A stretch of 64,000 nt of DNA from Corallococcus sp. EGB (GTDB lineage: Bacteria > Myxococcota > Myxococcia > Myxococcales > Myxococcaceae). The DNA is taken from positions 7,971,356-8,035,355 of the forward strand of contig NZ_CP079946.1 in the NCBI RefSeq assembly GCF_019968905.1. Reading direction: 5' to 3'. Below the pieces are notes generated by a model. That model did no database searches. It was not told the DNA's origin and saw only the letters and a program-made list of their open reading frames with translations. Shown piece after piece: positions 56,429 through 64,000 of the stretch (positions are counted from its first letter, which is position 1; every line of letters begins with the position of its first letter). A program made the translations under genes and the position numbers.

Positions 56429-57499
56429 ATGTCGGCGCGACTCCCCTCCCCCAAGGCGCTCCGCGGTCGCGCGCCTCCCGCGAAGACGCGGCGGGTGGCG
56501 ATGCTGGCCTACCCGGACGTCCAGATGCTCGACGTGACGGGCCCGCTCGAGGTCTTCGCGCGCACGTCCCGCTGGCTCAAGGAGCAGGGGCTTCGCGAGG
56601 ACGACGTCTACAGCGTGGAGCTCCTCGGGCTGAAGCGCGGTGCCTTCCCAGCGTCATCCGGCCTGCGGCTCCATGCGGATCGCCGTTTCGATGAGGTGGG
56701 ACGTGGGCTCGACACGCTGCTCATCGCGGGAGGCGTGGGGGCGCAGCGCTACCACGCGCACCCGCCGCTCGTGCGCTGGATAAGGCAGCAGGCGCGTGGG
56801 GTCCGGCGGCTCGCCTCCATCTGCACCGGAGCGTTCTTCCTCGCGGAGGCGGGGTTGCTTCAAGGGTGCCGGGCCACCACGCACTGGGCCTCGTGCGCGA
56901 AGCTCGCTCGAAAGTATCCAGGCATCCAGCTGGAGCCCGACCGCATCTTCGTGCGGGAGGGACGGCTCTACACCACCGCCGGTGTCACCGCGGGAATGGA
57001 CCTCGCGCTCGCGCTGGTCGAAGAGGACCATGGGCGCGAGGTGGCGCTCGAGGTGGCCCGGGCCCTCGTCATGTTCCTGCGGCGCCCGGGCGGTCAGGCG
57101 CAGTTCAGCGCGCAGCTTTCGGTCCAGCTCGCGGAGCAGGAGCCCCTGCGGGAGCTGCAGGCGTACATCCTCGAGCATCCACGCGAGGACCTCTCGGTCC
57201 AGTCCCTCGCGCGCCGCGTGGCCATGAGCCCGCGGAACTTCGCGCGGGTGTTCACCCGGGAGGTGGGGATGCCCCCGGCGCGCTTCGTCACGTCGACCCG
57301 CGTCGAGACGGCGCGGCGCCTCCTCGAGGAGTCCTCGGAGGGGCTCGAGGCGATTTGCGCCAGGAGCGGGCTGGGAACCCCCGCGGCCATGCGCCGGGCC
57401 TTCCTCCACGCGGTGGGGATCCCTCCCGGCGAGTACCGCGAGCGCTTCAACCGTCATCCCACCATCCCCACCACCCCTGCCCCCCGGAGCCGTCGATGA
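56429..57499 (+). CDS. GlxA-like regulator: DJ-1/PfpI domain plus AraC DNA-binding domain
   Basis: 356 residues. Residues about 20-190 form the amidase-like DJ-1 fold: RVAMLAYPDVQMLDVTGPLEVFARTS, DTLLIAGGVGAQRY, SICTGAFFLAEAGLLQGCRATTHWA with Cys at the nucleophile elbow, and TTAGVTAGMDLALALVEEDHG. Residues about 225-345 hold two helix-turn-helices (LSVQSLARRVAMSPRNFARVFTREVGMPPARFV; EAICARSGLGTPAAMRRAFLHAVGIPPGEYRERF). The stop overlaps the next start (ATGA), so it is coupled to another DJ-1 protein, as often in GlxA clusters. Confidence 0.92.
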   Translation: MSARLPSPKALRGRAPPAKTRRVAMLAYPDVQMLDVTGPLEVFARTSRWLKEQGLREDDVYSVELLGLKRGAFPASSGLRLHADRRFDEVGRGLDTLLIAGGVGAQRYHAHPPLVRWIRQQARGVRRLASICTGAFFLAEAGLLQGCRATTHWASCAKLARKYPGIQLEPDRIFVREGRLYTTAGVTAGMDLALALVEEDHGREVALEVARALVMFLRRPGGQAQFSAQLSVQLAEQEPLRELQAYILEHPREDLSVQSLARRVAMSPRNFARVFTREVGMPPARFVTSTRVETARRLLEESSEGLEAICARSGLGTPAAMRRAFLHAVGIPPGEYRERFNRHPTIPTTPAPRSRR

Positions 57500-58619
57500 G
57501 TCGCTTCTCCCGCCGCGCCGCCCCCTGCTGCTCTGCCTCGGCCTCCTCTTGGGTACGGCCGCCCCGGCGGATCCGCCGCACTACAGCTGTCCTCCGTGCG
57601 GCCATGCCTGCGACGCGAAGGTGTTCGACAAGCCGGGCATGTGTCCGCACTGCGGCATGAAGCTGGTCACACAGGAAGAGGTGAAGAAGGCCGCCCAGGC
57701 GCGCAGGAAGGTCGCCATCCTGATCTTCAACGGCGTGCAGATCATCGACTACACCGGCCCCTACGAGGTGTTCGGCGCCGCGGACTTCGACGTGTACACG
57801 GTGGCTGAGACCAAGGAGGCGGTGACGACGACGATGGGGATGACCGTCGTGCCGAAGTACTCCTTCGCCGATGCCCCCCCGGCGGACGTCATCGTCGTTC
57901 CCGGCGGCAGCGTGACGGACGCGCGGCGGAGCAGCGCGACCCTGAAGTGGGTGACCGACCAGAGTGCCCGGGCCCAGCGGACCCTGTCCGTCTGCAACGG
58001 CGCCTTCATCCTGGCGAGCGCGGGACTGCTCGAGGGCCTCACCGAGACGACCACCGCGGGCAACATCCAGAAGTTGCGGGATGCGTTCCCCGGCATCAAG
58101 GTCGTCGACGACCAGCGCTTCGTCGACAACGGCAAGATCGTCACCGCCGCCGGGCTCTCCGCGGGCATTGACGGCGCGCTGCACGTGCTCTCCCGGCTGG
58201 GCGGCATCGGGCTCGCGCAGCAGGTCGCCCTCGCGGAGGAGTACGACTGGCGGCCTCAGGCCCCCTTCGTGCGTGCCGCGCTCGCGGACCGCCTCATTCC
58301 GGCGCTGGACGTGGAGACGCTCGGCACGTGGGACATCACACGCACCGAGGGGGGAACGGATCACTGGGAGCAGGTCCTCGAGGGCGTCACCCGCCTGAGC
58401 GCGCGACAGGTGATGGACCGCGTCGGAAAGGAACTCGAAGCCAAGGGGCGGTGGACGCGCGTCAAGCCCGCGGCCGCCGGCCCGGCCTCGCCGTTGGGCA
58501 GTGACTGGACCTTCAGCGACCGCGATGGCAAGCCCTGGACCGGCGTGCTGACCCTCCAGCCCGTGCCCGGCGCGACCGGCCGGTACACGGCGAAGCTGGC
58601 CATCACCCGCGCGGGGTGA
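57496..58619 (+). CDS. Exported DJ-1/PfpI family protein with heavy-metal-binding ribbon (frameshift in signal peptide)
   Basis: ATG 57496 overlaps the upstream stop and starts MSRFSRRAAP, but that frame leads nowhere. One base extra in the C5 run at 57521-57525 would give MSRFSRRAAPLLLCLGLLLGTAAPA, a good signal peptide, joined to PPHYSCPPCGHACDAKVFDKPGMCPHCGMKLV, a metal-binding ribbon. As sequenced, an intact frame exists only from TTG 57549 (356 residues). Then come the DJ-1 domain (KVAILIFNGVQIIDYTGPYEVFGAA, VIVVPGGSV, SVCNGAFILASAGLLEG, TAAGLSAGIDGALHVLS) and a C-terminal extension near SDWTFSDRDGKPW. The protein is probably exported if the frame is restored. Confidence 0.8.
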
Positions 58620-58658
58620 CGAATCTCCGCGATTCGTCCCCGCACTCAAAGGCGGGAG

Positions 58659-58997
58659 TCACAACGGGACGTTGACCGAAACTCCAGCCCGGCCGGCGCT
58701 CCAGTCTCGCAAGTACTTGTTGAGCTCGCCGTAGAACGACACCGACACCAGCTCGGCCACGGAAAAAAGCTCGGCGAGCAGCGCTCCCACATTGCCGTTG
58801 TGGGTCTCGGCCGCGTCGGCGTCGGCGTACTCCTCGAGTATCGAGTAGTGCCCCGGCCGCTGTGTGACGAACCACTGGTAACGCAACGTTCCCGGCTCGG
58901 ACGCGGCGGCGGAAGCCAACGCGCGGGCGATCCGGATGAACTCCGACTCACTGTCAGGCCGCTGCACCCGAAACTCACACTGCACCAAGAGTGTCAT
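58659..58997 (-). CDS. Antibiotic biosynthesis monooxygenase (ABM)-like protein
   Basis: 112 residues from ATG 58997. Small ferredoxin-like fold: MTLLVQCEFRVQRPDSESEFIRIARALASAAASEPGTLRYQWFVTQRPGHYSILEEYADADAAETH. The run SEPGTLRYQW...YSILEEYADADA is the typical ABM/YgiN pattern. Such proteins are cofactor-less oxygenases or dimeric stress proteins; the role here is unknown. It is convergent with the DJ-1 gene. Confidence 0.8.
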   Translation of the reverse strand: MTLLVQCEFRVQRPDSESEFIRIARALASAAASEPGTLRYQWFVTQRPGHYSILEEYADADAAETHNGNVGALLAELFSVAELVSVSFYGELNKYLRDWSAGRAGVSVNVPL

Positions 58998-59517
58998 TCG
59001 GCGAGGATACGACAGGGGGCACAATCCATAACGAAGGAACGGATCCACGCGTGGCGTCCGCTTCGGCCCACACCCTTTGCATGGCCTCTGCCACCCTCAC
59101 GTTCATGGGGCCCCGCGAACACCAGGACCGGTGAGACCGGCTGCCTCAAGACGGAGAAGGCGGACCGAGCGCCTCGTTCAGGTCCTCCGGCCCTTCCCCG
59201 GCACCGCCCAGGGGGCTGGCCTGGAGGGCCTTGCGCTTCGGTCGGAAGAAGCTCTGGCGCAGCTTGTCGGCTCAGCTCGTTGAAGGCTCGCGGCGCCATC
59301 ACCGTCGGACAAGAGCGCACGGTGAGGTGGAGCAGTCGTCCAGGCCTCGAACCTTGAGCCCGCCGACGAGAGCTGGCGCTTCGTCCAGGAGTGCTTCGAA
59401 GGCCTCCGCGCCCTCGGAGCACCCGTCGGTCGCTCGCCCTCCACCGCTGCGGTTGCGCCTCCTCGCCCCGGGTTCCAGCGTCAAGGGTTGATCACGTGGC
59501 ATATGGGAGCCAAGGCA
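58998..59517. other. 520-base stretch with no recognised gene
   Basis: Short open frames exist on both strands, but none has a start, ribosome-binding site and codon bias together. The minus-strand fragments PRAFNELSRQAAPELLPTEAQG and SEGAEAFEALLDEAPALVGGLK look coding-like in separate frames and could be remains of a decayed gene. GTCGGACAAG at 59313-59322 resembles a half copy of the palindrome. Confidence 0.3.
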
Positions 59518-61356
59518 ATGGCGGAACACATCACGCAGCAACAGCAGGCCCAGGAGCCTGTCATCCCGGCGCAGCCCGGGGTCCAGTCGAACCGCAAGAT
59601 CGAGGATCACGCGCTCATCGGAAACATGCGCTCGGCGGCATTGGTTGCCCGGGACGGAACCATTGACTGGTTGTGCCTGCCAGACTTCGACTCGGACGCC
59701 TGCTTCGCGAGCCTGCTCGGGACGGAGGAGAACGGCGAGTGGGCGCTCGCACCGAGGGAGTCCGTCCAGAAGATCACCCGCCGCTACCGGAAGGACACCC
59801 TGCTCCTCGAGACGGAGTTCACCTGCGCCTCGGGGTCCGTCCGGTTGATCGACTTCATGCCCGTCGGCCAGGAGTCCCCCAGGCTCGTCCGGACTGTCGT
59901 GGGGTTGAAGGGGACGGTGGCGATGCACTCGAAGCTGACGCCCCGCTTCTCCTTCGGCCGCTCCATCCCCAGGGTCGAAAGCGTGGGCGGCTCGCTCCGT
60001 GCGTTCGCCGGCCCGGACGCGCTGTTCCTCCGGCGCACGGACAGGGATACCGCGTCCCCGCTGGTCTCGAACTTCGAGGTGACGGAGGGGCAGCGGTTCT
60101 CCTGGGTGATGAGTTGGAATTACTCGTGGTTGGATCAGCTCCCGCCGAACCTGGATCCGGACCACGCCGAACAGGAGACCGAGCGCTACTGGACCCAGTG
60201 GGCGTCGAAGATCGTCCCGCCGCCGAGATACCGTGACGAGGTCGTCCGCTCCCTCATCACCATCAAGGCTTGCAGCTACGAGAGCACGGGCGGAGTCGTG
60301 GCTGCGCCCACGACGTCGCTTCCGGAGACGCCGGGAGGCGAACGCAACTGGGACTACCGCTTCACGTGGCTGCGCGACGCCGCACTCGCGCACAACGCCC
60401 TGACGCGCGCGCGCCTGAGCGACGAGGCGACCGCGTTCTGGAAGTGGGTGATGCGTGCCATCGCGGGAGACCCCGCCCAGATGCAGATCATGTACGGAAT
60501 CCGCGGCGAGCGCCGTCTCACGGAGTCCGAGCTGGACTGGCTCGACGGCTACGGTGGCGCGAAGCCCGTGCGCATCGGCAACGGGGCATACAACCAGTTC
60601 CAGCTCGACGTGCTCGGCGAGGTGGCCGCGGTGCTCTACGCGGGCGCGAAATACTTCGGCGAGGTCGGCCCCGTCGCGCAGCGCGCGCTGATCAACGTCG
60701 CCGAGCAGGCGATGAAGGCCTGGCAGAAGCCCGACAAGGGCATCTGGGAGATGCGCGGGCCCGATCGCCACTTCACCGCCTCCAAGGTGGCCGCGTGGGC
60801 GGCGATCGACCGGGCCATCAAGGCTTCGGATGAAACGAAGTTGACGGCCCCGATGGAGCAGTTGCTGGAAGCCCGGGAGAGCATCTTCGAGGAGGTCTGC
60901 GCGCAGGGGTTCAATCGCGAGCTGAACAGCTTCGTGCAGTACTACGGCGGCAAGGAAATGGACGCGAGCCTGCTCTACATCCCGCTTACCGGCTTCCTTC
61001 CGGCAACGGACCCGCGGGTGAGGGGCACGGTGGAGTGCATCGAGCGCGAACTGCTCCAGGATGGGCTGGTGCTCCGCTTCAAGCCGGACGCCACCGGCTC
61101 CGTGGACGGGCTCACCGGAGAGGAAGGCACCTTCCTCGCGTGCTCGTTCTGGCTCGCCGACACGTATCAGATGATGGGGCGCTTCGAGGATGCCCGGCGG
61201 CTGTTCGAACACCTGCTGTCCTTGAGCAACGACCTGGGCCTGCTCGCCGAGGAGTACATGCCCAAGCTGCACGCGCAGTTGGGCAACTTCCCGCAGGTGT
61301 TCAGCCACTTCTCGCTCGTCAACGCGGCCTACACCATCACCGAGCCCCGCGCCTGA
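59518..61356 (+). CDS. Glycoside hydrolase family 15 protein (glucoamylase/trehalase-like)
   Basis: 612 residues from ATG 59518 with GGGAG seven bases before. No signal peptide, so cytoplasmic. Family pieces: IEDHALIGNMRSAALVARDGTIDWLCLPDFDSDACFASLLG (N-terminal beta-domain), NWDYRFTWLRDAALAHNAL with the substrate-binding Trp-Asp-Tyr-Arg, GNGAYNQFQLDVLGEV, DRHFTASKVAAWAAIDRAI, and EEGTFLACSFWLADTYQMMGR. Glu in the (E)EGTF motif is the likely second catalytic carboxylate and the Glu in GIWEMRG the first. This group includes trehalase-type and alpha-glucan enzymes; trehalose is plausible. It is single, next to a region of gene decay. Confidence 0.92.
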   Translation: MAEHITQQQQAQEPVIPAQPGVQSNRKIEDHALIGNMRSAALVARDGTIDWLCLPDFDSDACFASLLGTEENGEWALAPRESVQKITRRYRKDTLLLETEFTCASGSVRLIDFMPVGQESPRLVRTVVGLKGTVAMHSKLTPRFSFGRSIPRVESVGGSLRAFAGPDALFLRRTDRDTASPLVSNFEVTEGQRFSWVMSWNYSWLDQLPPNLDPDHAEQETERYWTQWASKIVPPPRYRDEVVRSLITIKACSYESTGGVVAAPTTSLPETPGGERNWDYRFTWLRDAALAHNALTRARLSDEATAFWKWVMRAIAGDPAQMQIMYGIRGERRLTESELDWLDGYGGAKPVRIGNGAYNQFQLDVLGEVAAVLYAGAKYFGEVGPVAQRALINVAEQAMKAWQKPDKGIWEMRGPDRHFTASKVAAWAAIDRAIKASDETKLTAPMEQLLEARESIFEEVCAQGFNRELNSFVQYYGGKEMDASLLYIPLTGFLPATDPRVRGTVECIERELLQDGLVLRFKPDATGSVDGLTGEEGTFLACSFWLADTYQMMGRFEDARRLFEHLLSLSNDLGLLAEEYMPKLHAQLGNFPQVFSHFSLVNAAYTITEPRA

Positions 61357-61408
61357 CCTACCTCTGGCCCCTGCCCTGGTGGAGGCCCCTCGTCATGTGA
61401 CAGCCCGA

Positions 61409-61666
61409 GCTCGCGCTGGAGCCGCCGGAGACGACCAGCAAGCCGGACTGCTCGTAGAGGAGCCACTCCAGGGCGCGGGCGTCCAGGCCGTGCCACTCCA
61501 TCCCCACGCGAGCAGAAAACCGAGCGCGCCCTCGTACCCGAGCCGCGTTCCGGCGGCCTGGTCCCGCGGGGTCCTGCGGGTCCACGATGGCGCCGTTCGC
61601 ACGCGCGACGAGCCGCGGCCGGTCCGACAACACCTCGAACATCCCCCGCCTGAGGGATCCCCTCAT
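61409..61666 (-). pseudogene. Acetate kinase-like remnant
   Basis: On the minus strand VLSDRPRLVARANGAI resembles the early part of acetate/propionate kinase. DARALEWLLYEQSGLLVVSGGSS resembles the later LExxLYxxSGLLGxSGxSxD region. About 200 intervening residues and both ends are missing, and a basic junk stretch (PGRRNAARVRGRARF) lies between. I read it as a deletion derivative. The assignment is by short motifs only. Confidence 0.4.
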
Positions 61667-61744
61667 TTAGCAAGTTGATCAGCAGTCGTTCGCTCGGCAG
61701 CCGCGTGCGGGGGCTCTGGCGTTTGGGCAGAGAGTCGAGCCACC

Positions 61745-62716
61745 ATGACGCGCAAGGTGGCCATCAACGAAGAGCAGGTGCGGTCGTTCTTGACGGAGGT
61801 GTTCGAGGACGACCTGCACGTCAAACGAATCCTGTCCCTCTCGCACGCGACGTTGGGCGCGGTGCAGGCGGCGAGCCTGTCTGTGGCGGCGCTCGGCAAG
61901 GCCATGGCGTGGGCGAGAGGCGAGAGGCGAGGACATCACCTCCAAGCACGCGGTGAAGCAGGTGGACCGGTTGCTGTCCAATAGGGGCTTCAACGTCTGG
62001 AAGCTCTTCGGAGCCTGGGTGCCCTTCGTGCTGGAGGAGCGCACGGAGGCCGTCATCGCACTGGACTGGACGGATTTCGAGAAGGATGACCAGGAGTCGC
62101 TGGTGGCAAGCCTCGTCACTCGCCATGGACGCGCGACGCCGCTGCCATGGACGACGCTGGTGAAATCGGCCTCCGCAGGCAACCGGTAACTCACCGAGGA
62201 CCTGGTCCTCCAGCGGCTGCGGGAGTTGATTCCCTCCCACGTGCAGGTGACGGTGCTCGCAGACCGGGGCTTCGCGGATGCGAAGTTCTACGCGCTCTTG
62301 AAGCAGTTGGACTTCGAGTACGTCGTGCGCTTCCGCTCGGACGTGCTCGTCACGTCCGAGGAAGGGGAAACGAGGCCTGCCACCCAGTGGGTGCCGGAGG
62401 GTGGCCGGGCGAAGGTGCTCCGGGGAGCGCGTGTCACCGCGGTAGGGGCCCAAGTCGGAGCGGTGGTGTGTGTGAAGCGCAAAGGGATGAAGGAGTCCTG
62501 GTGCCTCGCCACCCGCTTCCACGAGTCGACGGCCCAGGAAGTGATGGACGTCTACGCCCGCCGTTTCACCATCGAGGAGTCCTTCCGAGACGTGAAGGAG
62601 CTCAAGTTTGGAATGGGACTCAAGCAGGTGTGCGTGAAGACGCCGGACCGCAGAGACCGGCTGCTGCTCATCTCCGCCCTGGCGCAGGTGCTGTTGCGTC
62701 GACCCATTGAGTGCAC
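61745..62716 (+). pseudogene. Decayed IS4-family transposase
   Basis: MTRKVAINEEQVRSFLTEVF starts a frame that shifts at three copies of a 7-bp repeat (GGCGAGA, 61912-61932). It resumes as SKHAVKQVDRLLSNRGFNVWKLFGAWVPFVLEERTEAVIALDWTDF, carrying the first catalytic Asp. A TAA at 62187 interrupts it. It then runs on in frame: HVQVTVLADRGFADAKFYALLKQL with the second Asp, and YARRFTIEESFRDVKE, which fits the Y-(2)-R-(3)-E-(6)-K signature of IS4 elements. The end is cut off near 62700 by another element. Confidence 0.85.
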
Positions 62717-62877
62717 CGCAGCTTTTTTTAGGATGTCACGCTCCCCTCCAACTGCTTCTTCCAGTTGCGGATGCTCTGCTCGGTGCAGCCGAACTCTCTT
62801 GCCAGACCTGCCGGCCTTCAGCAGTTCGACGACCCGCTCACGGAACTCCGGCGGGTAGGGGGGCGTGACCTCGGCAT
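62717..62877 (-). pseudogene. IS3-type OrfA transposase remnant
   Basis: From ATG 62877 three frames carry OrfA pieces: MPRSRPP, then YPPEFRERVVELLKAGR, then LAREFGCTEQSIRNWKKQLEG (helix-turn-helix), and ERDILKKAA at the end. The A7 run (T7 on the plus strand, 62723-62729) lies where IS3 elements have their slippery site. OrfB is absent. It abuts the IS4 remnant, so one element inserted into or recombined with the other. Confidence 0.7.
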
Positions 62878-62946
62878 CGTGGAACCCTTTTCGCACAGCG
62901 GGTGGGACTCCACGAAACCGGGGCAACTTCAGTACGGAGAAGAAAC

Positions 62947-62982
62947 AAAAGCCCAGCAACCCCGGAGGATTGCTGGGCTTTT
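62947..62982 (-). terminator. Strong intrinsic terminator of tRNA-Asp
   Basis: AAAAGCCCAGCAA (62947-62959) and TTGCTGGGCTTTT (62970-62982) form a 13-bp stem over a 10-base loop. Read on the minus strand it follows the tRNA 3' end by two bases and ends in TTTTG. The AT-rich ends make it work in both directions. Confidence 0.85.
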
Positions 62983-62984
62983 AG

Positions 62985-63061
<77 letters not shown>

Positions 63062-63070
63062 ACAAAATGC

Positions 63071-63140
63071 CCATGGGCGGATCAGGCACTGAACCTGGCC
63101 GCCGCCGCGTGGGCGGCGCCGCTCTACCGCTGCTCAGAGG
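63071..63140 (-). pseudogene. tRNA-like remnant upstream of tRNA-Asp
   Basis: On the minus strand CTGAGCAGCGGTAGAGCGG looks like a D-arm region, GCCGC..GCGGC like an anticodon stem, and CAGGTTCAGTGCCTG like a T-arm followed by ATCCGCC. No matching 5' acceptor strand (GGCGGAT) is present, and the T-loop has G where A58 is expected. It could be a decayed tRNA cotranscribed with tRNA-Asp, or chance. Between 63141 and 63334 I see nothing. Confidence 0.25.
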
Positions 63141-63334
63141 ATAAGTACAGCAAGAAGCGCTCCACCATGCCCGGGCAAGGGGGCTTTCCTGCGCGGAGCA
63201 CGGCTTCACGCCCCGGCTGCTTGGGTCGGGCTCCAGCAGGTTGAACGGTTCGGGTCGTCCTGGAGGCGGACGCCTACGGCACCGTGGTCAAGCCCCAGCG
63301 CGGCCGCGCCCACGGAAGCGAAGGGCATCCCGCC

Positions 63335-63871
63335 TCACTGGCGGATCAGCTCATGGACTGGCTGCCCATCCGGGCCCGCCCCATCCAGCCGTACGAAGTC
63401 GACCGAGAAGGGCCAGGACGTCTTCACGAAGACGTGCTCCAGCCGGGAGACGCTGTCGCCCAGCTTCGTCCACGCCTGGACCTGGCACTTGCCCTCGGCC
63501 CGCGCGGTGGTGATGTCGATGGGGCGCGAGGGAAAGGCCCGCAGGCGCACCCGGACCCGCCAGCCATCCTCGGTGGCTTCGACCGTCTGCGGATCCTCCA
63601 ACCCATACACGGGCTGTTCGATCCCCAGCAGTTCCTCCACCTCCGATGGCCCGCGCTCCAACATCCGCCAATACACCTGCACGGGACGCGCCCCCACGGG
63701 GCGGCACGCCTCGTCCAGGCGCAGGGCGTAGTGGACCTGGTTCCGGTTCTCGCTCCGGGTCAGGAAGAACGCGGACTGTGATGAGAGGGGCGCCTCGGCC
63801 GCGGAGGCCAGGGTCGCGGCGGTCGCCAGCGCAACGACGGTGAGGTTGCTGAGCCTGGATTCAGGAAACAT
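63335..63871 (-). CDS. DUF4833 secreted protein
   Basis: 178 residues, ATG 63871 behind AAGGGGGGA. Signal peptide: LSNLTVVALATAATLASAAEA. The domain begins FFLTRSENRNQVHYALRLDEACRP, characteristic of DUF4833. It continues VYWRMLERGPSEVEELLGIEQPVYGLEDPQTVEATEDGWRVRVRLRAFPSRPIDI, with WTKLGDSVSRLEHVFVKT at the end. Periplasmic, function unknown. The gene is alone; upstream (63872-64000) only its leader is seen. Confidence 0.85.
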   Translation of the reverse strand: MFPESRLSNLTVVALATAATLASAAEAPLSSQSAFFLTRSENRNQVHYALRLDEACRPVGARPVQVYWRMLERGPSEVEELLGIEQPVYGLEDPQTVEATEDGWRVRVRLRAFPSRPIDITTARAEGKCQVQAWTKLGDSVSRLEHVFVKTSWPFSVDFVRLDGAGPDGQPVHELIRQ

Positions 63872-64000
63872 GGGAGTCCCCCCTTATGGCGCAGTGACGG
63901 GGGTCGCCCGCGAGGCCGAATCGGGAGGACGAATACCCCTGTCCCCCGGCGCTGTCACCCCTCTGGACGCTTTTTACCGCTTCAGGAGAAAGCCCCGTGC

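Noticed and set aside
59299-61308. 669-residue ORF opposite the GH15 gene
   Set aside because: Shadow frame; no conserved motif, while the plus strand has the family motifs.

Overview
The window is very GC-rich with strong G/C preference at third codon positions. It has several features typical of Myxococcota: MYXO-CTERM-like C-termini (GC..AGGG, hydrophobic stretch, Arg cluster), many lipoproteins of unknown function, divergent regulator/oxidoreductase pairs and one ECF sigma unit. I infer a myxobacterium, most likely Myxococcaceae (Corallococcus/Myxococcus-like). The genus is inference; no marker gene settles it.

Layout. 1-2.9 kb: 3' part of a type-2-like isoleucyl-tRNA synthetase with an unusual insertion. 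3-9.1 kb: an iron-uptake region. A TonB-dependent receptor with an upstream palindrome converges on a PepSY/DUF3649/DUF3325-type membrane operon that has a good Fur box. Between their 3' ends lies a 1.17-kb array of about 18 units carrying a 21-bp palindrome every ~68 bp. 9.2-14.2 kb: GFA protein, then regulator/enzyme modules (TetR with SDR, AraC with NTF2-like/NmrA-like). 14.3-23.3 kb: a complete MdtABC-type RND efflux operon with its outer-membrane channel. 23.6-32.2 kb: mutA-mutB-meaB (methylmalonyl-CoA mutase and its GTPase chaperone) followed by fused icmF, so two B12-dependent acyl-CoA mutase systems sit side by side. 32.5-43.4 kb: SDR/AraC pair, ferritin-like diiron protein, M16 protease lipoprotein, several orphan lipoproteins, DUF1338 enzyme. 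43.5-47.3 kb: ECF sigma, membrane partner, Pro-rich secreted protein, two palindrome units, then a TPR/outer-membrane barrel protein. 47.4-56.3 kb: lipoproteins, DUF938 methyltransferase, amidohydrolase, a toroid-like membrane-anchored protein whose CDS contains a copy of the palindrome, and a tandem MYXO-CTERM family with one decayed copy. 56.4-58.6 kb: GlxA-like regulator translationally coupled to a DJ-1/PfpI protein with a heavy-metal-binding ribbon, with a frameshift in its signal peptide. 59.5-64 kb: GH15 enzyme, acetate kinase-like remnant, decayed IS4 and IS3 elements abutting a tRNA-Asp gene with a strong terminator, and a DUF4833 protein.

The strongest candidate for something undescribed is the palindrome family: a regular array (5567-6741), a two-unit array with the same period (45271-45361), and a perfect copy inside a coding sequence (53280-53300). 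It is not CRISPR, because the spacers are themselves related and no cas genes are present. It behaves like a tandemly expanding palindromic element whose function (binding-site array, RNA hairpin array or selfish repeat) is open.

The window also holds many decaying genes: at 23335, 32263, 41117, 50619, 54115, 61409, 61745 and 62717.
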